DNA of 64,000 bases from contig NZ_SCNN01000011.1 in assembly GCF_005503535.1 (NCBI RefSeq), forward strand, positions 62,001-126,000, in the 5' to 3' direction. The stretch comes from Mesorhizobium comanense (GTDB taxonomy: Bacteria; Pseudomonadota; Alphaproteobacteria; Rhizobiales; Rhizobiaceae). Positions within the stretch are counted from its first letter, which is position 1. Each line of letters starts with the position of its first letter. This document shows positions 17,558 through 25,064 of this stretch, one piece after another. The position numbers and the translations under genes were made by a program. Under the pieces are notes generated by a model. That model searched no databases. It had not been told where the DNA came from and saw nothing but the letters and a program-made list of their open reading frames with translations.

Positions 17558-18298
17558 GTGACCAGCCCAACCGACGCCGCGATCCTCAGCGCCGCCGGCG
17601 TCCACAAGCGTTTCGGCGCGCTTGTGGTGCTGGACGATATCGACTTCGCCATGGGCGAGGACGAGGCGGTCGGCATCGTCGGCCCGAACGGCGCCGGCAA
17701 GACCACGCTGCTCAGCGTGCTTTCCGGCGCATTCCCGCCGAGCTCCGGCAGCATCGCCTTCAAGGGCGATGACGTGACCGCGCTGCCCGCGACGCAGCGC
17801 TGCCGGCTTGGGCTGGTGCGCACGCATCAGGTCCCGAAACCGTTCGGCGGCATGACCACGTTCGAGAACGTCTTCGTCGCCGCCTCGCATGGCGCGGGTC
17901 TTGGCCGCGACGAGGCCTATGAGGAAGCGCTGGGCTCGCTGAAACTGTGCGGCATGATTGGCGTCGCCAACCGGCGCGCCGAGACGCTCGGCCTGCTCGA
18001 TCGCAAACGCCTGGAGCTGGCGCGGGCGCTGGCGGCGCGCCCGACGCTGCTTTTGCTGGACGAGATCGGCGGCGGCTTGACCGATGGCGAGGCGAGCGAG
18101 CTCGTCGGCACCATCAAGGAATTGCGCCGCCGCAAGATCGGCATCGTCTGGATCGAGCACATCGTGCATATCCTCCTGCAAGTGGCGGAGCGGCTGATCT
18201 GCATGGATGCGGGGAAGATCATCGCCGACGGCGAGCCACGGGCGGTCATGGCCGATCCGCAGGTGATCCGCGCCTATCTCGGCGGAGGCCCGAAATGA
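17558..18298 (+). CDS. ABC transporter ATPase, LivG-like, aromatic acid uptake
   Basis: A 246-residue ATP-binding subunit. Walker A GPNGAGKTT is near residues 44-52 and Walker B LLLLDEIGG near 168-176. The signature motif is not LSGGQ but ETLGLLDRKRLELARAL, a degenerate form seen in parts of the LivG branch. The start is GTG 17558 with GGAG eight bases upstream. The stop overlaps the next ATPase by ATGA. It should form a heterodimer with the 18295-19017 ATPase to drive import. Confidence 0.92.
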   Translation: MTSPTDAAILSAAGVHKRFGALVVLDDIDFAMGEDEAVGIVGPNGAGKTTLLSVLSGAFPPSSGSIAFKGDDVTALPATQRCRLGLVRTHQVPKPFGGMTTFENVFVAASHGAGLGRDEAYEEALGSLKLCGMIGVANRRAETLGLLDRKRLELARALAARPTLLLLDEIGGGLTDGEASELVGTIKELRRRKIGIVWIEHIVHILLQVAERLICMDAGKIIADGEPRAVMADPQVIRAYLGGGPK

Positions 18299-19017
18299 GC
18301 TTTCTGGCGGTCGAGGACCTGGTCGTGCGGCATGGCCTGCTGCAGGCGGTGCGCGGCGTGACATTCAGCGTTGGGCGCGGCGAGACCCTGGCGCTGGTCG
18401 GCGCCAATGGCGCCGGCAAGACGACGCTTCTCAGGGCAATCGCCGGCGCACACCTGCCTTCCGCCGGCCGCGTTATGCTGGACGGCGCCGACCTCACCGG
18501 CGTGCCGTCGCACCGGCGCGTCGCCATGGGCATCGCGCTTGTGCCCGAGGGACGAAAGCTGTTCGTGCGCATGAGCGTCGAGGAAAACCTGCTGCTCGGC
18601 AAGACCGCCGGGCGGCCGGGCGACTGGAGCGTCGACAAGGTGCTCGAGATGTTCCCGAACCTGAAGCCGCGCCGACACGCCAGGACAGGCCATCTCTCGG
18701 GCGGTGAACAACAGGCGACGGCGATCGGCCGGGCGCTGATGAGCAATCCTGACGTGCTGCTGCTCGACGAGGTGTCGCTCGGCCTGTCGCCACTGATCGT
18801 CGACCGCGTCTATGCCGCGCTGCAAGGCCTCATCAATTCCGGAACCACCATCATCCTGGTCGAGCAGGATCTCAACCGCGCACTCTCGGTCTCCGACAAG
18901 GTGATCTGCATGCTGGAAGGCAGGGTAGCGCTCGCGGCGGACAGCCGGAGCGTTTCGCGCGACGAGGTGACGAAAGCCTATTTCGGCCTGCACAGGCAGA
19001 AGGCCGAACCGGCATGA
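18295..19017 (+). CDS. ABC transporter ATPase, LivF-like, aromatic acid uptake
   Basis: A 240-residue ATPase with Walker A GANGAGKTT (residues 38-46), a canonical signature HLSGGEQQATAIGRAL and Walker B VLLLDEVSLGL, followed by the switch EQDL. It overlaps its neighbours by ATGA on both sides. Together with the LivG-like subunit it makes the two-ATPase engine characteristic of branched-chain-type importers. It is one of the components matching the Sinorhizobium pcaNVWX set; which letter applies is not assigned here. Confidence 0.93.
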   Translation: MSFLAVEDLVVRHGLLQAVRGVTFSVGRGETLALVGANGAGKTTLLRAIAGAHLPSAGRVMLDGADLTGVPSHRRVAMGIALVPEGRKLFVRMSVEENLLLGKTAGRPGDWSVDKVLEMFPNLKPRRHARTGHLSGGEQQATAIGRALMSNPDVLLLDEVSLGLSPLIVDRVYAALQGLINSGTTIILVEQDLNRALSVSDKVICMLEGRVALAADSRSVSRDEVTKAYFGLHRQKAEPA

Positions 19018-19910
19018 GCAACCAGATCATCCAGGGCGTGCTACTCGGCGGCTACTACGCGCTCATCGCCTGCGGCCTGTCCTTCATGTTCTCGGTGATG
19101 CGCATCATCAACCTCGCCCATGGCAGCCTGGCCGTGCTGTCGGCTTATGCGCTGTGGTGGCTGGCCTCCCGCTTCCACATTCCGCCCTTTGCCGGGCTGC
19201 TCATCGTGCTGCCGCTGATGGCTGCGATCGGCTGGGCGCTGCAGCGCTTCCTGCTGGAGCGAAGCGCGCGGGGCGGCGCCCTGTTGCCGATCCTCACCAC
19301 ATTCGGCCTCGCCATCGTCATCGACAACATGCTGTTCGAGCAGTTTGGCGCCGACACGCGCTCGCTGGCGCCGTTCATCGGCAGCCTTTCCTACGATTCC
19401 TGGGAATGGCCGGGCAGCATCTATGTCGGCAAGCTGGCGGTCATCATCTTTCTCATCGCCGTCGCGCTGCTTGGCGGGCTGCAACTGTTTCTCAGCCGCA
19501 CCGGGCTCGGCCGAGCGATACGCGCCACGTCGGAGGACCCCGACACGTCAGGCCTGGTGGGTGTCGACGCGCGCCGCGCCAACGCCGTCGCCGCGGCCAT
19601 CGCCATGGTTACGGTCGGGCTGGCCGGCGCGTTTCTCGGCATGCGCGCCACCTTCGATCCCTATGCCGGCGCGCCGCAATTGCTGTTTGCCTTCGAGGCC
19701 GCCGTCATCGGCGGGGCCGGGTCACTGTGGGGCACGCTGATCGGCGGCATCGTGCTGGCGCTGGCCCAGACGCTCGGCGCCCAGGTGCACCCGCAAGGTT
19801 TCCTGATCGGCGGCCACGCCGCGTTCCTCATCGTGCTGTTCGTGCGGCTGTCGATGTCCGGCTTCAGCCTGCGTGGACTTCTCCATCGGCCTTCGCGGAG
19901 CGCCTCATGA
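19014..19910 (+). CDS. ABC transporter permease, LivH-like, aromatic acid uptake
   Basis: A 298-residue membrane protein of the LivH family with about eight spans. Family landmarks are the start QIIQGVLLGGYYALIACGLSFMF, the NLAHGSLAVLSAYA turn near residue 33, and the late GAGSLWGTLIGGIVLALAQTLG loop that contacts the ATPases. ATGA overlaps link it to both neighbours. It pairs with the LivM-like permease that follows. Confidence 0.93.
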   Translation: MSNQIIQGVLLGGYYALIACGLSFMFSVMRIINLAHGSLAVLSAYALWWLASRFHIPPFAGLLIVLPLMAAIGWALQRFLLERSARGGALLPILTTFGLAIVIDNMLFEQFGADTRSLAPFIGSLSYDSWEWPGSIYVGKLAVIIFLIAVALLGGLQLFLSRTGLGRAIRATSEDPDTSGLVGVDARRANAVAAAIAMVTVGLAGAFLGMRATFDPYAGAPQLLFAFEAAVIGGAGSLWGTLIGGIVLALAQTLGAQVHPQGFLIGGHAAFLIVLFVRLSMSGFSLRGLLHRPSRSAS

Positions 19911-20974
19911 GTGCTGCTTCGACCACGCCCATCATCGAGCGCGGCACGGCGACATCGCGCATTGCCGCCATTGCCGTGGCCGTCATCATCGCGTTGCTGG
20001 CGATCGCTCCGCAATTCCTTTCCGCCGGTGTCGTCGACCGCATGACGACGCTGTTCATCTACGTGATCCTGGCCGCCATGTGGAACGCACTGGCCGGCTT
20101 CGGCGGGCTGGTCTCGGTCGGGCAGCAGGTGTTCTTCGGGCTCGGCGCCTATTTCGCCATCCGCCTCGCCGATGCGGGCCTCAACCCGTTCGTGGCGCTG
20201 TTTGCCTCCGCCATCATCGTCGGCCTGGTCTCGTGGCCGCTCTCGCTGGTCATGCTGCGCCTCAAGAACGGCGAGTTCGCCATCGGCATGTGGGTGATCG
20301 CGGCCCTGACGCATCTGCTGGTCAATCTCGACCGGCTTGTGCAGGGCGAAACCGGCACCTCGCTGATCTCGCTCAACGTCTACGATGCCGGCACCCGGCG
20401 GGTGACGATATACTGGCTGGCGCTGGCCTCGATGACCGCGCTGCTCGCCATACTGTTTGGCCTGCTGCGCGGCAGCACGGGCGCCGCCATCCGCGCCATC
20501 CGTGACAATGAGGACGCCGCCGCCTCGGTCGGTGTGCGCGTCACCGGCACCAAGCGGCTCCTGTTCGTGCTCGCCGCCTTCGGCATCGGCGTTGCCGGCG
20601 CGCTGTGGCTGGCGACATCGATCACCTTCCAGCCGAAGACCTACTTCAACGTGCAGTGGACCGCCTACATGATCTTCATGGTGCTGGTCGGCGGCATCGG
20701 CACATTCGAAGGCGCCATTCTGGGAGCCGTCGTATTCTTCCTCATCGAGACATGGTTCGGCGGTACCGGCGTCTGGTACCTCGTCGGCCTTGGCGCCGCG
20801 GCCGTGCTGTTCTCGCTCTTCCTGCCGCGCGGCCTGTGGGGGACGATCGAGGAACGCTTCGGGCTGCGCCTGCTGCCGGTCGGCTATCGCGTAAGGCTTG
20901 CCGAGGATGCGGCGGATCCGGCCGGCAACGGCGTGCACCCAGAGATGACGACAACAAATCGGGAGACGGCATGA
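19907..20974 (+). CDS. ABC transporter permease, LivM-like, aromatic acid uptake
   Basis: A 355-residue LivM-type permease. It has the FGGLVSVGQQVFFGLGAYFA segment near residue 65, the cytoplasmic AIRAIRDNEDAAASVGV loop near 195 and the VGGIGTFEGAILGAVVFFL loop near 265. A hydrophilic C-terminal tail of about 40 residues follows the last span. It overlaps both the LivH-like gene and the following SDR gene by ATGA, which ties the dehydrogenase to the transporter transcript. Confidence 0.93.
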   Translation: MSAASTTPIIERGTATSRIAAIAVAVIIALLAIAPQFLSAGVVDRMTTLFIYVILAAMWNALAGFGGLVSVGQQVFFGLGAYFAIRLADAGLNPFVALFASAIIVGLVSWPLSLVMLRLKNGEFAIGMWVIAALTHLLVNLDRLVQGETGTSLISLNVYDAGTRRVTIYWLALASMTALLAILFGLLRGSTGAAIRAIRDNEDAAASVGVRVTGTKRLLFVLAAFGIGVAGALWLATSITFQPKTYFNVQWTAYMIFMVLVGGIGTFEGAILGAVVFFLIETWFGGTGVWYLVGLGAAAVLFSLFLPRGLWGTIEERFGLRLLPVGYRVRLAEDAADPAGNGVHPEMTTTNRETA

Positions 20975-21762
20975 CCATGCTTTTCGGCAAGACGATCCTC
21001 ATTACCGGCGTCGCCTCCGGCATCGGTGCGCGCACGGCCGAACTCGCCGGCCAGCTTGGCGCCGACGTGATCGGCGTCGATGTGCGCGAGCCGGCCGCAC
21101 CGGCCGGCAGCTTCGTCAAGGCCGATATTTCCTCGAAGGCGGGCGTCGACGATCTCGTGGCGCGCCTGCCGCACCGCATCGATGCGTTGTGCAATGTCGC
21201 CGGGCTCTCCGGCAATACGGGAGCGGTGTCGACGCTGGCCGTCAATTTCTTCGGGCTGCGGGCCCTTTCGGAGGGCCTGGCGCCAAAGCTCCGCGAGGGC
21301 GGCGCCATCATCAATGTCGCCTCGATCGCCGGCTATGGCTGGCGTGCCAATCTCAACCGCGCCGCCTCGATGGCGAGCATCGAAGGCTTTCCCGATGTCG
21401 CCAAGGTCGTTGCGGAGCACGCGGTGAAGAACGAGGAAGGCTATCCCGTCTCCAAGGAACTGCTGCTTTTGTGGACAATGCGCGCCGCGCATCAGGATCA
21501 GTTCAAGAGCCGGGGCATCCGCGTCAATGCCGTCAGCCCCGGCCCGGTCGAAACGCCGATCCTGAAGCAGTTCCGCACCGTGCTTGGCGACGCGCGTGTC
21601 GACAGCGACATCGCCAGGGTCGGGCGCGCGGGCACATCGGGAGATATCGCCCCGGTCGTGCTGTTCCTGTGCTCCGACGGCGCGCGCTGGATCAACGGCG
21701 CCAACGTGCCGGTTGACGGCGGCCTCGAAGCATCGATCAATGCCGAAGTGCTCGGCTTCTAA
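20971..21762 (+). CDS. SDR oxidoreductase, coniferyl-alcohol-dehydrogenase-like
   Basis: A 263-residue short-chain dehydrogenase. NAD(P)-binding TGVASGIG is at residues 12-19 and the catalytic set Ser118, Tyr158, Lys162 (YPVSK) is present. The combination DALCNVAGLSG, GIRVNAVSPGPVETPILKQF and RWINGANVPVDGGL resembles coniferyl alcohol dehydrogenase (CalA) and related aryl-alcohol SDRs. It starts at ATG 20971 inside the permease stop, so it belongs to the PcaQ-preceded operon. Likely task: oxidising an aromatic alcohol (coniferyl or hydroxybenzyl type) to the aldehyde. Steroid or sugar SDR activity cannot be excluded by sequence reading. Confidence 0.85.
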   Translation: MTMLFGKTILITGVASGIGARTAELAGQLGADVIGVDVREPAAPAGSFVKADISSKAGVDDLVARLPHRIDALCNVAGLSGNTGAVSTLAVNFFGLRALSEGLAPKLREGGAIINVASIAGYGWRANLNRAASMASIEGFPDVAKVVAEHAVKNEEGYPVSKELLLLWTMRAAHQDQFKSRGIRVNAVSPGPVETPILKQFRTVLGDARVDSDIARVGRAGTSGDIAPVVLFLCSDGARWINGANVPVDGGLEASINAEVLGF

Positions 21763-21804
21763 AATGCAATCTGCAACGCTCCAGCGGGAGTGAGGGAGAA
21801 ACCC

Positions 21805-23250
21805 ATGGACATCGGACTTCTGATCGACGGCGACGAACGGGCGGCCACCGGCAAGGCCTCCTACGAGCGGCTCGATCCCTTCACCGGCAAGCTTGCGACC
21901 CGCGCCGCCGCGGCCAGCATCGCCGACGCCAACGTGGCGGCCGAAGCGGCTGCAGCAGCCTTCCCCGCCTGGTCGAAGACCGGCCCCGGCGAGCGCCGCA
22001 CGCTGCTCCTGAAGGCAGCCGATGTGATGGCCTCGAAGGTCGGTGAATTCACCAGGCTGATGATGGAGGAGACCGGCGCGACAGGTCCCTGGGCCGGCTT
22101 CAACGTCATGCTGGCGGCCAACATGCTGCGCGAAGCGGCGGCGATGACGACGCAGATTTCGGGCGAGGTCATCCCGTCCGACAAGCCGGGAACGCTCGCC
22201 ATGGCGATCCGCCAGCCGGCCGGCGTTTGCCTGGGCATCGCGCCATGGAATGCGCCGGTCATCCTCGGCACGCGGGCCGTGGCGATGCCGATCGCCTGCG
22301 GCAACACGGTGGTGCTGAAAGCCTCCGAACTATGCCCCGGCACACACCGGCTGATCGGCCAAGCGCTGGTCGAGGCCGGCCTGCCCAAGGGCGTCATCAA
22401 TGTCGTCACCAACGATCCCAGGGATGCCGCAGCGATCGTCGAGACGCTGGTCGCGCACCCCTCGGTCAAGCGCGTCAACTTCACAGGTTCGACCAAGGTC
22501 GGCCGGATCATCGCCGAGCTCGCCGGCCGGCACCTGAAGCCGGCGCTGCTGGAACTCGGCGGCAAGGCGCCGCTGATCGTGCTCGACGACGCCGACATCG
22601 ATGCGGCGGTCAATGCGGCGACCTTCGGCGCCTTCATGCACCAGGGCCAGATCTGCATGTCGACGGAGCGCCTCATTGTCGATGAGGCGATCGCCGACGA
22701 GTTTGTCGCCAAGCTCGCGGCCCGCGCCTCGCAACTGCCGGCGGGCGATCCGCGCGGACATGTCGTGCTGGGCTCGCTGATCAGCAGCCAGGCCGCCGAC
22801 AAGATGGAAGAACTGGTCACCGATGCCGTCGCCAAGGGTGCCAGGCTTGCCGCCGGCGGCAAGCGCAGCGGCACGGTGGTCGAGGCGACGCTGCTCGATC
22901 ATGTGACGCCGGCGATGCGCGTCTATTCGGAAGAATCCTTCGGACCGGTCAAGCCGGTGATCCGCGTCAAGGGAGAAGACGAGGCCGTGCGCGTCGCCAA
23001 CGACACCGAGTACGGCCTCTCGTCAGCCGTGTTCAGCCGCGACATCCGCCGCGCCATGGCGGTCGCCGCCCGCATCCAGTCCGGCATCTGCCACATTAAC
23101 GGGCCGACGGTCGGCGACGAGGCGCAGATGCCGTTCGGCGGCGTCAAGGGATCGGGTTACGGCCGCTTCGGCGGCAAGGCCTCGATCGCCGAGTTCACCG
23201 ACCTGCGCTGGGTGACGATCGAGGATCCCGGCCAGCATTATCCGTTCTGA
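21805..23250 (+). CDS. Aromatic aldehyde dehydrogenase, vanillin-dehydrogenase-like
   Basis: A 481-residue NAD(P)-dependent aldehyde dehydrogenase with Asn149 (PWNAP), Glu250 (LELGGKAP) and nucleophile Cys284 (GQICMST). The C-terminal stretch ICHINGPTVGDEAQMPFGGVKGSGYGRFGG is typical of vanillin, benzaldehyde and salicylaldehyde dehydrogenases. The start is ATG 21805 with GGGAG seven bases upstream; a GTG 15 bases earlier is weaker. It follows the SDR by 42 bases. It would convert vanillin or 4-hydroxybenzaldehyde to the acid; the latter feeds PobA directly. No vanillate demethylase is in the window. Confidence 0.88.
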   Translation: MDIGLLIDGDERAATGKASYERLDPFTGKLATRAAAASIADANVAAEAAAAAFPAWSKTGPGERRTLLLKAADVMASKVGEFTRLMMEETGATGPWAGFNVMLAANMLREAAAMTTQISGEVIPSDKPGTLAMAIRQPAGVCLGIAPWNAPVILGTRAVAMPIACGNTVVLKASELCPGTHRLIGQALVEAGLPKGVINVVTNDPRDAAAIVETLVAHPSVKRVNFTGSTKVGRIIAELAGRHLKPALLELGGKAPLIVLDDADIDAAVNAATFGAFMHQGQICMSTERLIVDEAIADEFVAKLAARASQLPAGDPRGHVVLGSLISSQAADKMEELVTDAVAKGARLAAGGKRSGTVVEATLLDHVTPAMRVYSEESFGPVKPVIRVKGEDEAVRVANDTEYGLSSAVFSRDIRRAMAVAARIQSGICHINGPTVGDEAQMPFGGVKGSGYGRFGGKASIAEFTDLRWVTIEDPGQHYPF

Positions 23251-23281
23251 ACCGGCTTCCTGCGACGGCCGGCAAATGAGA

Positions 23282-24211
23282 TCAGATATCCAATGACGGT
23301 TTGAAGCGAACGCTGGCGGATCGCGTTTGACCGGGCGCCAGCACGATGCTTCCGGTCCTGGTCGTCTTGTCGTCCATCCGGTTGAAGGCGTCGGTAATGT
23401 TGCTGACCGGCTCGGCGCAAAAGAACGGCTCATTTGGCGGCGTGTAGAGTACGAGGAAGTCGAGCGGCGCCTCGGCCTCGATGTCCAGTCGCCTTCCCTG
23501 TTCGGGCCAGGCGATCCGGGCGCGGCGCTTCCATCCGGTGAAAACCGTGTCGAAATTCACCTCCGGCACGTCAACGCCGATGGACGGGTCGGCCCCGGCC
23601 AGCGGCAGGACGTGCCGGGTGGGCAGGACATCCGCATCGGTTTCCCACATGCCTGATACCTGCGCCTGGACGTGCGTCCACGGCGTCGACGGGAAATAAG
23701 GATGCAGGCCGAAGCCGGCCGGCATAGGCGCGCCTGAGAGATTGCGTATCGAAATGGTGATGCACAGGCTGTCATCAGCCAGCGAGATTGCCTGTTCGGC
23801 CTCATAACTCCACGGCCAGGAATCGGCGATATGGCGATAGCGCAAGACGACGGCGCTGGCTTCCTGCCGCGCGATTGTCCATGGCCTGCGCCAGCCATGG
23901 CCATGTTCATGGTGCGGATCGTCAGGTCGGCTGGGCAGTTCGATGGCGCGCCCGGCAAATTCGAAGCGGCCACCCCTTATGCGATTGGAATAGGGAACGA
24001 GCGGGAAGCAGGCCATGGCGCTCGCGTCGCAACGGTCGATCGCCGCCTGATCCGCCGGGCGCAGCCAATCCAGGGCAGCGCCGTCATGCAGCCAACGATA
24101 CGACGCCACGGCACCGCCGGCAGCGGGAGCCACCTCAACGGCCGCGATGCCGTCGCTGATCGAAACCAGTTCGGTGCGTGGCTTGGCCATCGCAGCGGAA
24201 TTCTTTGTCAT
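23282..24211 (-). CDS. Aldose 1-epimerase (mutarotase) family protein
   Basis: A 309-residue galactose-mutarotase-like beta-sandwich protein. Landmarks are PLVPYSNRIRGGRFEFAGR near residue 75, HEHGHGWRRPW near 102 (catalytic His region), GFGLHPYFP near 170 and a late glutamate region. It interconverts sugar anomers so that a pyranose dehydrogenase receives its beta or alpha form. It is divergent from the GntR-IlvD-SDR-GguC genes and shares their control region, linking it to the same sugar pathway. A GTG six bases upstream (24217) is an alternative start; both sit behind GGAGGGGG. Confidence 0.85.
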   Translation of the reverse strand: MTKNSAAMAKPRTELVSISDGIAAVEVAPAAGGAVASYRWLHDGAALDWLRPADQAAIDRCDASAMACFPLVPYSNRIRGGRFEFAGRAIELPSRPDDPHHEHGHGWRRPWTIARQEASAVVLRYRHIADSWPWSYEAEQAISLADDSLCITISIRNLSGAPMPAGFGLHPYFPSTPWTHVQAQVSGMWETDADVLPTRHVLPLAGADPSIGVDVPEVNFDTVFTGWKRRARIAWPEQGRRLDIEAEAPLDFLVLYTPPNEPFFCAEPVSNITDAFNRMDDKTTRTGSIVLAPGQTRSASVRFKPSLDI

Positions 24212-24254
24212 CGGCACGTCCCCCTCCCTTGACTCCGACCACCATAGCGATAAG

Positions 24255-24272
24255 ACATATCATATGAATAGT
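24255..24272. promoter_or_regulatory. Candidate GntR operator AC-N3-TCATATGA-N3-GT
   Basis: An 18-base symmetric site with the perfect core TCATATGA and symmetric outer AC/GT sits in the divergent spacer between the mutarotase and the GntR gene. Its place suits autoregulation and control of both directions. An ATG at 24264 lies inside this palindrome with no ribosome site, which argues against it as a start codon. Confidence 0.4.
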
Positions 24273-24320
24273 ATGAAGAATAAAAAATCCTTCAGCACGG
24301 CCCGGACGTCGAGGGTTACC

Positions 24321-25064
24321 GTGGCTGTATCCAGCGGCTCGACCGCGCTGCATGCAACTGTCGTCGAGCAGATCGGCCTGCGTATCGTCCAAGGCGACTT
24401 CCTGCCTGGCGAGGCGCTGCCCAACGCCGATGATTCCAGCGAAATGCTGGGAGTGAGCCGCACGGTGCTGCGTGAGGCGCTGAAGGTGCTGGCCGGCAAG
24501 GGGCTGGTCGAATCGCGGCCGAAGACGGGCACGCGGGTGCGTCCACGCGCCGACTGGAATTTCCTCGACCCCGATGTCCTGTCCTGGCGCTATGCCGCCG
24601 GCGTCAGCACCGAGGATGTCCGCGCCCTGTTCGAATTGCGCCGCGCCATCGAGCCGATGTCGGCCGCGCTTGCCGCGAAACGCGCGACGCCCGAGCAGAT
24701 TGCCGAGATCAATGCCGCGCTGACCGAGATGGAAGCGGTTGTCGATGACGGGGACCGCTTCGCCAAACCGGACCTCGTGTTCCACCAGACCATCCTGCGG
24801 ATGACCGGCAACGAGTTGATCGGCTCTCTGGCGGCCCTGGTCGAAACGGCGCTGGTGATGAGCTTCCGGCTCTCCAACGACAATCCGGAAGGGCAACGTC
24901 ATTCGCTGCCGCTGCATCGCGAAGTTGCCGAGAAGATCGCCAGCGGCGACGCTGCCGGTGCGCAGAAGGCGCTTCTGGTGCTCATAGACAATGCGGAGGA
25001 CGACGTGCGCCGCAGCGTCGAGAACCGCAACAAGCGCCGCCAGGACCGGGATCAGACATCGTGA
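24321..25064 (+). CDS. GntR/FadR-family regulator of sugar-acid genes
   Basis: A 247-residue regulator with a winged helix (LHATVVEQIGLRIVQGDFLPGEALP, then LGVSRTVLREALKVLAGKGLVESRPKTGTRVRP) and a C-terminal FCD domain with FHQTILRMTGN and LPLHREVAEKI. It resembles DgoR/LgoR-type repressors of aldonate use. The start is set at GTG 24321, preceded by GAGGG with a five-base gap and giving the usual short N terminus; ATGs at 24264 and 24273 lack a ribosome site. It overlaps the IlvD gene by GTGA and is probably the operon's own repressor, released by a sugar acid. Confidence 0.88.
   Translation: MAVSSGSTALHATVVEQIGLRIVQGDFLPGEALPNADDSSEMLGVSRTVLREALKVLAGKGLVESRPKTGTRVRPRADWNFLDPDVLSWRYAAGVSTEDVRALFELRRAIEPMSAALAAKRATPEQIAEINAALTEMEAVVDDGDRFAKPDLVFHQTILRMTGNELIGSLAALVETALVMSFRLSNDNPEGQRHSLPLHREVAEKIASGDAAGAQKALLVLIDNAEDDVRRSVENRNKRRQDRDQTS

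Noticed and set aside
16514-18364. A 616-codon minus-strand frame across pcaM and the first ATPase
   Set aside because: It is antisense to two well-supported genes and lacks family motifs.
23252-23272. CCGGC/GCCGG stem between the convergent ALDH and mutarotase genes as a terminator
   Set aside because: Five-base stem with an 11-base loop and no T-run; likely chance in GC-rich DNA.
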